Source: Alistipes sp. (GTDB lineage: Bacteria > Bacteroidota > Bacteroidia > Bacteroidales > Rikenellaceae). Taken from it: a stretch of 64,000 nucleotides of DNA. The stretch lies in contig JAIDUZ010000069.1 of the NCBI GenBank assembly GCA_029059935.1, forward strand, positions 1 to 64,000. The letters run 5' to 3'. The position numbers and the translations under genes are program-made. The notes under the pieces were generated by a model. The model did not search any database. It had not been told where the DNA came from and saw only the letters and a program-made list of their open reading frames with translations. This document shows positions 18,661 through 26,721 of the stretch, piece by piece (the stretch's first letter is position 1; the number at the start of each line of letters is the position of its first letter).

Positions 18661-19635
18661 ATGAAAAACATCCGCATCATCGCGGCGCTTCTGCTCGCCG
18701 CATCGGCGGCAGGCTGTTGCGGCCGTTCCACCAAGGCCGCAACAGCTTCCGAAGCCCCGAAAGCCACCGTCTACATGACCCGCGGCATCTCTCCGGCCGG
18801 GCTCGATGCCGTCTACGAGGCACTGGGACGCAAAGCCGAAGGCAAGGTCGCCGTCAAGATTTCGACCGGCGAACCGGGAGGCAACCACTACCTCAAGCCC
18901 GCACTCATCGGCAATCTGGTAAAGAAAATCGGCGGCACCATCGTCGAATGCAACACCGCCTACGGCGGAGGCCGCGCCGCCACGGCCGACCATCTCAAGG
19001 CGGCCGAAGCCCACGGTTTCACGGCCATCGCTCCCGTCGACATCATGGATGCCGACGGAGAAACGGCACTTCCGGTCGTGGGCGGCACCCACCTCAAAGA
19101 AGATTTCGTCGGTTCGCACTTCACCGACTATGACTTCGTTGTCGTCCTCTCCCACTTCAAGGGCCACGCCATGGGCGGTTTCGGCGGCGCGCTGAAAAAC
19201 ATCTCCATCGGCATCGCCTCGTCGGCCGGCAAAGCCTGGATACACACCGCCGGCAAGACGAAGACCGACCTTTGGAACAACCTGCCCGAGCAGGACGCTT
19301 TCCTCGAATCGATGGCCGAAGCGGCCAAGGCCGTGGCCGACCACTGCGGCGAACGGATTCTCTACATCAACGTGATGAACAACCTCTCGGTCGACTGCGA
19401 CTGCGATTCGCACCCCGCCGCACCCGAGATGGGCGACATCGGCATCTTCGCCTCGCTCGACCCCGTGGCTCTCGACCAGGCGTGCGTCGACCAAGTCTAT
19501 GCTTCGGAAGACCCGGGCAAAGTGCACCTGATCGAACGCATGGAGTCGCGCCACGGCATCCGCACCGTCGAACATGCCGCGGCCATCGGCGTGGGCAGCC
19601 GCGAATATGAACTGATCGACCTCGATGAAAAATAG
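18661..19635 (+). CDS. DUF362 domain lipoprotein
   Basis: This 324-residue protein has a lipoprotein signal (LLLAASAAGC, Cys near residue 19), so it acts outside the cytoplasm. The body matches DUF362: ISTGEPGGNHYLKP, ECNTAYGGGR, VVLSHFKGHAMGGFGGALKN and SLDPVALDQACVD. Many DUF362 proteins end in two [4Fe-4S] ferredoxin motifs; this one does not and has only a small Cys cluster (VDCDCDSH). The function of DUF362 is unknown, with redox or metal-centre roles suspected. Its stop overlaps the aldo/keto reductase start by 11 bp, so the two are coupled. Confidence 0.85.
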   Translation: MKNIRIIAALLLAASAAGCCGRSTKAATASEAPKATVYMTRGISPAGLDAVYEALGRKAEGKVAVKISTGEPGGNHYLKPALIGNLVKKIGGTIVECNTAYGGGRAATADHLKAAEAHGFTAIAPVDIMDADGETALPVVGGTHLKEDFVGSHFTDYDFVVVLSHFKGHAMGGFGGALKNISIGIASSAGKAWIHTAGKTKTDLWNNLPEQDAFLESMAEAAKAVADHCGERILYINVMNNLSVDCDCDSHPAAPEMGDIGIFASLDPVALDQACVDQVYASEDPGKVHLIERMESRHGIRTVEHAAAIGVGSREYELIDLDEK

Positions 19636-20785
19636 CATGATTTACCGTGCGTTGGGCCGCACAGGCCTGCGGGTCAGCGCCATATCGCTGGGATGCGAAG
19701 GCTTCATGGGCATGGATGCCCAACGGCTGCGGGCCGAAATCGACTTCGCCGAACAACAGGGCATCAACTTCATCGACCTCTACGCCTCCAATCCCGAGTT
19801 GCGCTCCAACCTGGGCCGGGCGCTCGCCGGCCGCCGCGACAGGTTCGTCATCCAGGGCCATATCTGCTCCGTGTGGGAGAACGACCAGTATCTCCGCACA
19901 CGCGACCTCGCCAAGACCGAAGCGGCATTCGAAGACCAGCTCGCACGACTCGGCACCGGCCGCATCGACATCGGCATGATTCACTACATCGACCAGGAGG
20001 AGGACTTCCGCCGTGTCTTCGACGGCGAAATCATCCGCTATGCGCAGCGGCTCAAAGCCGAAGGCCGCATCGGCCATATCGGGCTGAGCAGCCACAACCC
20101 CGTGGTGGCGCGCAGGGCCGTCGAAACCGGACTGGTCGACGTGCTGATGTTCTCCGTCAATCCCTGCTACGACCTCCAGCCTGCCGGCGAAGATGTCGAC
20201 GCACTGTGGGCCGACGAGAGCTACGAGCGGCCGCTCAGCAACATCGACCCCGACCGCGAACGCCTCTATGAACTCTGCGCACGCGAAGGGGTGGGCATCG
20301 ACGTGATGAAGGTCTACGGCGGTGGCGACCTGCTGAGCGACGAGCGTTCGCCGTTCGGCCGCGGACTCACCCCCGTGCAGTGCATCGACTATGCCCTTTC
20401 GCGTCCGGGTGTCGCCGCCGTCATGGTGGGCAGCCGCTCGCACGAGGAGACCGAGGCCGCCGTGGCGTGGTGCTCGGCAACGGCCGCCGAAAAAGACTAT
20501 GCCACAGCCATTTCCGGACTGGACAGATTCACATGGCACGGTCATTGCATGTACTGCGGCCATTGCGCTCCCTGCACGGCCGGAATCGACATCGCCGCGG
20601 TCAACAAGTTCCGCAACCTCTGTCCCGACGACAGCACGATTCCCGAAACGGTGCGCGAGCACTACCGCGCCCTGTCGCACCACGCTTCGGAATGCGTCGC
20701 GTGCGGCGCCTGCGAGAGCCGCTGTCCGTTCGGCGTCGGCATCGTGGAAGCCATGCGCCGGGCCGCCGACACGTTCGGCTACTGA
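19625..20785 (+). CDS. Fe-S aldo/keto reductase-like protein, catalytic Lys missing
   Basis: This 386-residue protein has an N-terminal AKR barrel (LGRTGLRVSAISLGCEGF, then FIDLYASNP) and a C-terminal domain with two Cys clusters, CMYCGHCAPC and CVACGACESRCP, which look like two [4Fe-4S] sites. In the AKR tetrad, Asp, Tyr and His can be placed (FIDLY, MIHYID). The Lys position after the third strand reads IQGHI, so His stands where Lys is expected. It may be an electron-transfer or atypical reductase. It overlaps the DUF362 lipoprotein gene and lacks a signal peptide, so it is cytoplasmic. Confidence 0.85.
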   Translation: MKNSMIYRALGRTGLRVSAISLGCEGFMGMDAQRLRAEIDFAEQQGINFIDLYASNPELRSNLGRALAGRRDRFVIQGHICSVWENDQYLRTRDLAKTEAAFEDQLARLGTGRIDIGMIHYIDQEEDFRRVFDGEIIRYAQRLKAEGRIGHIGLSSHNPVVARRAVETGLVDVLMFSVNPCYDLQPAGEDVDALWADESYERPLSNIDPDRERLYELCAREGVGIDVMKVYGGGDLLSDERSPFGRGLTPVQCIDYALSRPGVAAVMVGSRSHEETEAAVAWCSATAAEKDYATAISGLDRFTWHGHCMYCGHCAPCTAGIDIAAVNKFRNLCPDDSTIPETVREHYRALSHHASECVACGACESRCPFGVGIVEAMRRAADTFGY

Positions 20786-20844
20786 CCGGTGAAAACGGTT
20801 GCGAATCCGGTAATCCGGATAAGAACGCTCCGCTCCGGGGAACT

Positions 20845-20852
20845 TACCTTTG
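20845..20852 (+). promoter_or_regulatory. Promoter -7 box for the flavodoxin operon
   Basis: TACCTTTG lies 28 nt upstream of ATG 20881 and probably drives the five-gene group ending at 25552. Confidence 0.65.
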
Positions 20853-20880
20853 TCCCTGCAAACAGAAAACGAAACGAAAA

Positions 20881-21444
20881 ATGAAAACCCTTGCTTGTCT
20901 GATGACTTTCGCCGCCCTGGCGACCGCATCCGAATCCGCCGGCGCACAACCGGCATCCGCGACCGGCACGAAGAGCCTGGTCGTCTATTTCTCCCACAGC
21001 GGCAACACGCGCATCGTGGCCAAGCAGATCGCCCGGGCCACAGGAGCCGATCTGCTGGAAATCATTGCTGCCAAACCTTATCCGACCGAATACCGGGCTT
21101 GCGTCGACCAGGCGAAGAAAGAGGTCGACGCCGGGTTCCGTCCGGCCATATCCACGCCTGTTCCGGATCTTTCGGCCTACGACACTGTTTTCGTGGGTTC
21201 GCCCTGCTGGTGGTATACCATCGCACCGCCCGTCGCTACGTTCCTCGAAGTCTGCGACCTCTCGGGCAAGACCCTGGCCCCCTTCATGACCCACGAAGGC
21301 AGCCGCATGGGCCGCACCCTCGACGACTTGCGCAAACTCTGCCCCTCGGCCACCCTCACCGCAGGGTTGCCCGTACGCGGCGGAGCGGTCGACAGTGCCG
21401 CCCCCGAAGTCGAGAAGTGGCTGAAGAAAATCGGCATCCGCTAA
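20881..21444 (+). CDS. Exported flavodoxin
   Basis: This 187-residue protein has a signal peptide (MKTLACLMTFAALATASESA) followed by a flavodoxin domain. The FMN phosphate loop is SHSGNTR near residue 40, and the aromatic isoalloxazine loop is GSPCWWYTIAPP. Flavodoxins are single-electron carriers and are usually cytoplasmic, so an exported copy needs an extracytoplasmic donor or acts as an FMN-dependent reductase. Only one base separates it from the DUF1893 gene. Confidence 0.88.
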   Translation: MKTLACLMTFAALATASESAGAQPASATGTKSLVVYFSHSGNTRIVAKQIARATGADLLEIIAAKPYPTEYRACVDQAKKEVDAGFRPAISTPVPDLSAYDTVFVGSPCWWYTIAPPVATFLEVCDLSGKTLAPFMTHEGSRMGRTLDDLRKLCPSATLTAGLPVRGGAVDSAAPEVEKWLKKIGIR

Positions 21445-21445
21445 G

Positions 21446-21883
21446 ATGGCAGCTCCGCTGAGTCATACCGAACGACGACAGCTCATCGACCGGCTCCATG
21501 CCGAACGGTGCTCCTGCGTCATCCGCAGCGGCACGCAGATACGCACGTTCCGCGAACGGGGCGTCAAGGACCTCTACCGGCTGCTGACCGAGGAACCGGA
21601 GTTGCTGCGCGGGGCTTTCGTCGCCGACAAGGTGGTGGGCAAGGGAGCCGCCGCACTGATGATACTGGGCGGCGTGGCGGAAGTCTACGCCGACGTCGCC
21701 AGCACGGCCGCGCTGGCGCTCTTCGCCCAATACGGAGTCGGGGTCGAATGCGCCCTCGAAGTGCCGCAGATCATCAACCGCGCCCGCACGGGCCGCTGCC
21801 CGGTCGAAACGCTCTGTCTCGACTGCCGCACGGCCGAAGAGTGCTTGGAACCGATACGCAACTTCATTCAGAATAATTCATGA
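21446..21883 (+). CDS. DUF1893 family protein
   Basis: This 145-residue protein has the DUF1893 core DKVVGKGAAALMILGGVAEVYADVAS followed by a conserved NR and a Cys-rich end (RCPVETLCLDCRTAEEC). The Lys and Cys pattern recalls deaminase-like folds, but no zinc triad can be proved by eye. Its function is unknown. It has no signal peptide and lies in a tight operon with flavodoxin (1-bp gap) and the TonB receptor (ATGA overlap). Confidence 0.8.
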   Translation: MAAPLSHTERRQLIDRLHAERCSCVIRSGTQIRTFRERGVKDLYRLLTEEPELLRGAFVADKVVGKGAAALMILGGVAEVYADVASTAALALFAQYGVGVECALEVPQIINRARTGRCPVETLCLDCRTAEECLEPIRNFIQNNS

Positions 21884-23799
21884 AACGTTCACTTCTTGCT
21901 GCCGCAGTACTTCTGCTGACGCTTCCCGTTCGGGCTTCGCTGCCCGCCGAGACCTCCGTACCCGACATCGAAAAGCAACCGCATCCCATCGACAGCGTCG
22001 TCGTCACGGGCACCCGCTACCGGAGCGACATCCGCCATCTTCCGATGAGCGTCTCTACGGTCGACCGCCGGCAAATCGAACGGCAGCACGAACAGTCGCT
22101 CCTGCCCCTGCTGACCGAGCAGGTGCCGGGGCTCTTCGCCACCGGCCGCGGCATCATGGGCTACAGCGTTTCGACGGGTGCCGCGGGCCAGCTTTCGCTG
22201 CGCGGCATAGGCGGTGCGCCCCAGGACGGACTGCCGACCACCGGACTGATGGTGCTCATCGACGGCCATCCCCAATACATGGGACTCATGGGCCACCCCA
22301 TCGCCGACGCCTACCAGTCGATGCTGGCCGAACGGGTCGAGGTGCTGCGCGGTCCGGCGTCGGTGCTCTACGGTTCCAACGCCATGGGCGGCGTCATCAA
22401 CATCGTCACGCGCAAGATGCAGGAAGAGGGCGTCGAGACCGGCCTCCACGCCGGCTACGGCTCCTACAACACGCTTCAGACCGAGCTCACCAACCGGGTC
22501 AGGGCCGACCGCTTCACCAGCGTGGTCAGCGGTTCCTACAACCGCACCGACGGCCACCGGCCCCGCATGGGATTCGAACAGTACGGCGGCTACGCCAAGC
22601 TGGGCTATCAGCTCAGCCGGGCATGGGACATCTATGCCGACGTCAACCTTACACACTTCAACGCTTCGAATCCCGGCAGCGTCACCGCCCCCGTCATCGA
22701 CAACGATTCGCACATCACGCGCGGCATGACCTCCTTCGCCCTGCAAAACGACTACGGCAAGACCTCGGGTGCGCTGAGTTTCTTCTACAACTGGGGCCGC
22801 CATAAAATCGACGACGGCTACTCGCCGGGCGCCGAATCCCTCGACTACCGGTTCCATTCGCGCGACGACATGCTCGGCATCTCGTGGTACCAGAGCGCCC
22901 GTCTCTTCGAGGGCAACCGGCTGACGTTGGGTTTCGACTGGTTCCGCTTCGGCGGCCGGGCCTGGAACCAGCCCCTCGACGGTTCGGAGCGCACCATGCT
23001 GGCCGACAAGGTCCAGCACGAGGTGGCCGTCTACCTCGATTTCCGCCAGACCATCGCCTCGTGGCTGATTCTCGACGCAGGCATACGCTACGACCGTCAT
23101 TCGCACGCAGGTTCGCAGTGGGTGCCGCAGGCGGGGCTCTCGTTTCTGCCGTCGTCGAACGCCGAGCTGAAGATTTCGGCCTCCAAAGGCTTCCGCTACC
23201 CCACCATACGCGAAATGTACATGTTCCCGCCGCAGAATCCCGATCTGAAACCCGAACGGCTGTGGAACTACGAAATAGCCTGGTCGCAGCGCCTCGCAGA
23301 GGGCCGCGTCTCCTACGGCATCAACGTCTTCTACATCGACGGCGCCAATCTCATCATGCGCATCCCCGTCGACGGCCGGCCCAAGAACATCAACACCGGC
23401 CGCATCGAGAACGCCGGAGCCGAAGCGCAGATCGGCTGGCGCATCTCGCCGGCCTGGTCGCTCGACGCCAACTACAGCTATCTGCACATGAAGTACCCCG
23501 TTCTGGCATCGCCCGAGCACAAGCTTTACGCCGGGGCCGCCTTCACCAGGGGACGCTGGAACGTCTCGACGGGCGTGCAGTACGTCGGCGGACTCTACAC
23601 CTCCGTGAAGGTCAACGGCTCCGGTACGGATAAACAGGAGAATTTCGTGCTGTGGAACCTGCGCGGAAGTTTCCGCGTCTGCAAGATTCTCAGTATCTTT
23701 GCGAGGGGCGAGAATCTGCTGGCCCAGCGTTACGAAATCAACGCCGGCTATCCGATGCCCAAGGCCACCGTGCTGGGCGGCATAGACATGAAGTTCTGA
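21880..23799 (+). CDS. TonB-dependent outer-membrane receptor
   Basis: This 639-residue receptor should take up a scarce ligand across the outer membrane using TonB energy. It has a signal peptide, a TonB box region near SVVVTGTRY, and a plug domain (RIEVLRGP-type AERVEVLRGPASVLYGSNAMGGVINIVT). A C-terminal barrel ends in phenylalanine (GGIDMKF). It lacks the carboxypeptidase-like extension and partner SusD of polysaccharide systems, so it resembles receptors for metal chelates, haem or vitamins. The start overlaps the DUF1893 stop by 4 bp. The ECF S-component-like gene follows after 98 bp. Confidence 0.92.
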   Translation: MKRSLLAAAVLLLTLPVRASLPAETSVPDIEKQPHPIDSVVVTGTRYRSDIRHLPMSVSTVDRRQIERQHEQSLLPLLTEQVPGLFATGRGIMGYSVSTGAAGQLSLRGIGGAPQDGLPTTGLMVLIDGHPQYMGLMGHPIADAYQSMLAERVEVLRGPASVLYGSNAMGGVINIVTRKMQEEGVETGLHAGYGSYNTLQTELTNRVRADRFTSVVSGSYNRTDGHRPRMGFEQYGGYAKLGYQLSRAWDIYADVNLTHFNASNPGSVTAPVIDNDSHITRGMTSFALQNDYGKTSGALSFFYNWGRHKIDDGYSPGAESLDYRFHSRDDMLGISWYQSARLFEGNRLTLGFDWFRFGGRAWNQPLDGSERTMLADKVQHEVAVYLDFRQTIASWLILDAGIRYDRHSHAGSQWVPQAGLSFLPSSNAELKISASKGFRYPTIREMYMFPPQNPDLKPERLWNYEIAWSQRLAEGRVSYGINVFYIDGANLIMRIPVDGRPKNINTGRIENAGAEAQIGWRISPAWSLDANYSYLHMKYPVLASPEHKLYAGAAFTRGRWNVSTGVQYVGGLYTSVKVNGSGTDKQENFVLWNLRGSFRVCKILSIFARGENLLAQRYEINAGYPMPKATVLGGIDMKF

Positions 23800-23897
23800 T
23801 GCCGACGGAATATCATAATATCCTTATTTCAATACAGAAATAAACATCTATTGAACATATTGCTGGAAACATACAAACTTAACTATCTGAAAAACCG

Positions 23898-24422
23898 ATG
23901 CAAACATTCACTGCAAAGCTTCATTCGCTGGAGTATCGCCAGGCCAGAACCTATCTGGTCGCACTGCTTTTCGTGCTGGGCAACATCGCCCTGCCGCAGC
24001 TGTGCCACACGCTCCGCATGGGCGGCCCCACGTGGCTGCCGATTTACTTCTTCACGCTCGTGGCCGCCTACAAGTACGGCTGGCGTGCGGGTCTGCTGAC
24101 AGCCGTGGCATCGCCTTTGGCCAATGCACTGTTGTTCGGCATGCCGGCGCCCGTCCTGCTGCCCGCCATTCTGCTCAAGTCGGCGATTCTCGCCGTGGCC
24201 GCCGGATGGACCGCCGCACGTTTCCGTCGCGTTTCGCTCCTCCTGCTGGCCGGTGTCGTACTCGCCTACCAGACCCTCGGCTCGCTGGGCGAATGGGCGC
24301 TCGTAGGCGACCTCCGCACCGCCATGCAGGACTTCCGCATCGGCTTGCCGGGCATGCTGCTGCAGGTTTTCGGCGGCCGGGTGCTCATCGGACTCCCCAA
24401 CCTTAACCGGCACGCAAGATGA
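23898..24422 (+). CDS. ECF transporter S-component-like membrane protein
   Basis: This 174-residue protein has about five membrane segments (YLVALLFVLGNIALPQLC, WLPIYFFTLVAAYKYG, AGLLTAVASPLANALLFG, VLLPAILLKSAILAVAAG, LLLLAGVVLAYQTLG). This is the size and pattern of substrate-binding S-components that use a shared energy-coupling module. The vitamin or metal ligand is unknown. The neighbour TonB receptor suggests a two-membrane uptake route. The ATGA overlap with the next gene (24419-24422) shows coupling. Confidence 0.75.
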   Translation: MQTFTAKLHSLEYRQARTYLVALLFVLGNIALPQLCHTLRMGGPTWLPIYFFTLVAAYKYGWRAGLLTAVASPLANALLFGMPAPVLLPAILLKSAILAVAAGWTAARFRRVSLLLLAGVVLAYQTLGSLGEWALVGDLRTAMQDFRIGLPGMLLQVFGGRVLIGLPNLNRHAR

Positions 24423-25552
24423 CGACAGCCAAAAAACTGGGATTCGGGTGCATGCGCCTGCCGCTGACCGACCCGGAGGACTTCACGAAAGTCGACATCG
24501 CGCAGGTCGAACGCATGGTCGACACCTTCCTGGAGCGGGGTTTCACCTACTGCGACACGGCCTACATGTACCACGAATTCCTGAGCGAGAAAATCGTGCG
24601 TGCGGCACTCGTCGAACGCCACCGCCGCGACTCGTTCACGCTGGCCACCAAGCTTCCCACCATGTTTCTCAAGGCCGAGGGCGACCAGGAACGCATCTTC
24701 GCCGAGCAGTTGGAGAAGTGCGGCGTGGAATATTTCGACTACTACCTGCTCCACAACCTCAATGTCTCGAACTACCGCAAGGCCGAGCAGTTCGGCAGCT
24801 TCGACTTCGCCCTGCGCATGAAAGCCGAGGGCAGAATCCGCCACGTGGGCTTCTCGTTCCACGACAGCGCCGACCTGCTGGACGAGATACTGACGGCACA
24901 CCCCGAAACGGAGTTCGTGCAGCTGCAAATCAACTACATGGACTGGGAGAACGAGAGCATCCAGTCGCGCAAATGCTACGAAACGGCGCGCCGCCACGGC
25001 AAGCCCGTTGTGGTCATGGAGCCCGTCAAGGGCGGCACGCTGGCCCGCCTGCCCGAGGAGGCCGAACAGCTCTTCCGCACGCAGCGCCCCGACCTCTCGC
25101 CCGCTTCGTGGGCCATCCGCTACGCCGCCGGACTGGAGGGCGTGATGATGGTGCTGAGCGGCATGTCGTCGATGGAACAGTTGGAGGACAACACCTCCTA
25201 CATGCAGGATTTCGAGCCGCTGGACGCCCGCGAGCAGGCCGCCGTCGCAAAGGCCGTGGAAATCATCAACCGCTCCATCGCCATCCCCTGCACCGCCTGC
25301 CGCTACTGCGTCGACGGATGCCCGAAAAAGATCGCTATCCCGGAGTACTTCGCGCTCTACAACAACGTGAAACAATCGCTCAACAAGGGATTCGCCGTGC
25401 AGAGCGTCTATTATGCCAACCTGGCGCAGACGCACGGCCGCGCCTCGGAGTGCATCGCGTGCCGCAAATGCGAAAAGAGCTGTCCGCAGCACCTGCCCAT
25501 CGTCGAGCATCTCCGGCAGGTGTCGGCGAAATTCGACGCTCCCGAAGCCTGA
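24419..25552 (+). CDS. Aldo/keto reductase with C-terminal Fe-S domain
   Basis: This 377-residue protein has an AKR barrel with the full tetrad visible: Asp and Tyr in CDTAYMY, Lys in LATKLP and His in YLLHNLN. The C-terminal domain has two Cys clusters, CTACRYCVDGCP and CIACRKCEKSCP, typical of two [4Fe-4S] sites. It probably reduces a small carbonyl or quinone-like substrate using ferredoxin-like electron flow; the substrate is unknown. It is the last gene of the operon, closed by the hairpin at 25573-25607. It is a paralogue of the gene at 19625, which has lost the Lys. Confidence 0.9.
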   Translation: MTTAKKLGFGCMRLPLTDPEDFTKVDIAQVERMVDTFLERGFTYCDTAYMYHEFLSEKIVRAALVERHRRDSFTLATKLPTMFLKAEGDQERIFAEQLEKCGVEYFDYYLLHNLNVSNYRKAEQFGSFDFALRMKAEGRIRHVGFSFHDSADLLDEILTAHPETEFVQLQINYMDWENESIQSRKCYETARRHGKPVVVMEPVKGGTLARLPEEAEQLFRTQRPDLSPASWAIRYAAGLEGVMMVLSGMSSMEQLEDNTSYMQDFEPLDAREQAAVAKAVEIINRSIAIPCTACRYCVDGCPKKIAIPEYFALYNNVKQSLNKGFAVQSVYYANLAQTHGRASECIACRKCEKSCPQHLPIVEHLRQVSAKFDAPEA

Positions 25553-25572
25553 CCAAACCGGGCGGAAATAAG

Positions 25573-25607
25573 AAAGAGGTTTTCAGCGTTCGGCTGAAAA
25601 CCTCTTT
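25573..25607. terminator. Bidirectional terminator
   Basis: A 14-bp stem (AAAGAGGTTTTCAG and complement) with a 7-nt loop, followed by T on both strands, separates the convergent operon and AraC gene. Confidence 0.85.
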
Positions 25608-25670
25608 TTGGCATGCTTGCCCGAAGCGGCCCGCTTTCCGAAAACCGCCTCCGGTCCCTGCGGCAGACGG

Positions 25671-26567
25671 TCAGTTGGGAATCCGGTACTCCTTGGGTGT
25701 GAGTCCCGTAGCTTTCTTGAAGAGCCGCGAGAAGTGCTGAGGATACCTGAACCCCAATTCGTAGGCTACCTCGCTCACCGACTTGCGGGCATCGAAAATC
25801 CGCTCCTTGGCGATGTCTATCAGCTTCGACTGGATGTGCTCCTGCGCCGTGCGGCCCGTCTCCTTCTTGATGAGGTCGCCGAAGTAGTTGGCCGACAGAT
25901 GGAGCTGCTCCGCACAATACTTCACCGACGGAAGCCCCTCGGTCTGCGGCTTCTCCGAAGCAAAATAGTCGTCGAGCAGCTGTTCGAAACGAGTCAGAAC
26001 ATCGTTGTTGACATGGCCGCGCGTGATGAACTGGCGTTCGTAGAAACGCACGCAGTAATCCAGCAGCAGCTCGATGTTGACCGTAATCAGCCGCTGCGTA
26101 TGCTTGTCTACGGCATGTTCGGTCTCGGTGCGTATCTTGTGCAGGCAGTCGATGACGATCTCCCGCTCCTGCTCCGAGAGGTGGAGCGCTTCGTTGGCTT
26201 CGTAGGAAAAGAACGAGTAGCTGCGGATGCTGCGGCCGAGCGCCGTTCCGCGTATCAGGTCGGGATGGAACACGAGCGCCCAGCCCTTGGGCTGGAACAT
26301 CTCGCCGTTGTCCTCCACGCCCGATACCTGTCCGGGAGCGATGGCGACGATGGTTCCCTCCTGGTAATCGTAATACTGCCTGCCATAGATCAGATTGCCG
26401 CACTTCACATCTTTGAGGAAGAGCGCATAGAAGCCGAAAGTATGGCGGCAATGGCGGATCATGCGGGCTTTCGACAGGTCGATGACCGAGACCAGCGGAT
26501 GGAGCGTCTCCACGCCCAGCATGTCATTGTATTCGAAAACATGTTCGAAGTGCTCGATCGGATTCAT
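25671..26567 (-). CDS. AraC family transcriptional regulator
   Basis: This 298-residue regulator has an N-terminal cupin-like sensing domain (VAIAPGQVSGVEDNG) and a C-terminal AraC DNA-binding domain of two helix-turn-helix units. The units are seen as SVKYCAEQLHLSANYFGDLIKKETG and SVSEVAYELGFRYPQHFSRLFKKATG, ending in TPKEYR. ATG 26567 is chosen because the -7 box at 26591-26598 sits too close to the in-frame GTG at 26588. It lies downstream of hutI on the same strand; its target is unknown. It may control the hut operon or the convergent redox operon. Confidence 0.88.
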   Translation of the reverse strand: MNPIEHFEHVFEYNDMLGVETLHPLVSVIDLSKARMIRHCRHTFGFYALFLKDVKCGNLIYGRQYYDYQEGTIVAIAPGQVSGVEDNGEMFQPKGWALVFHPDLIRGTALGRSIRSYSFFSYEANEALHLSEQEREIVIDCLHKIRTETEHAVDKHTQRLITVNIELLLDYCVRFYERQFITRGHVNNDVLTRFEQLLDDYFASEKPQTEGLPSVKYCAEQLHLSANYFGDLIKKETGRTAQEHIQSKLIDIAKERIFDARKSVSEVAYELGFRYPQHFSRLFKKATGLTPKEYRIPN

Positions 26568-26590
26568 TAAAAAAACGGTTTTGTTCACTG

Positions 26591-26598
26591 CAAATATA
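26591..26598 (-). promoter_or_regulatory. Promoter -7 box for the AraC gene
   Basis: TATATTTG on the minus strand, 23 nt upstream of ATG 26567. Confidence 0.6.
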
Positions 26599-26721
26599 AC
26601 ATCGGAACCGCCGTTTCCTCCATACCGGCGGCCGATTCGGTAACAATGGTAACTATTCCCGTAATCCGTTTACGGAACGGCAGCCCCGAGCCTGCCGGGG
26701 CAGCAATCCCGACACCGCGAA

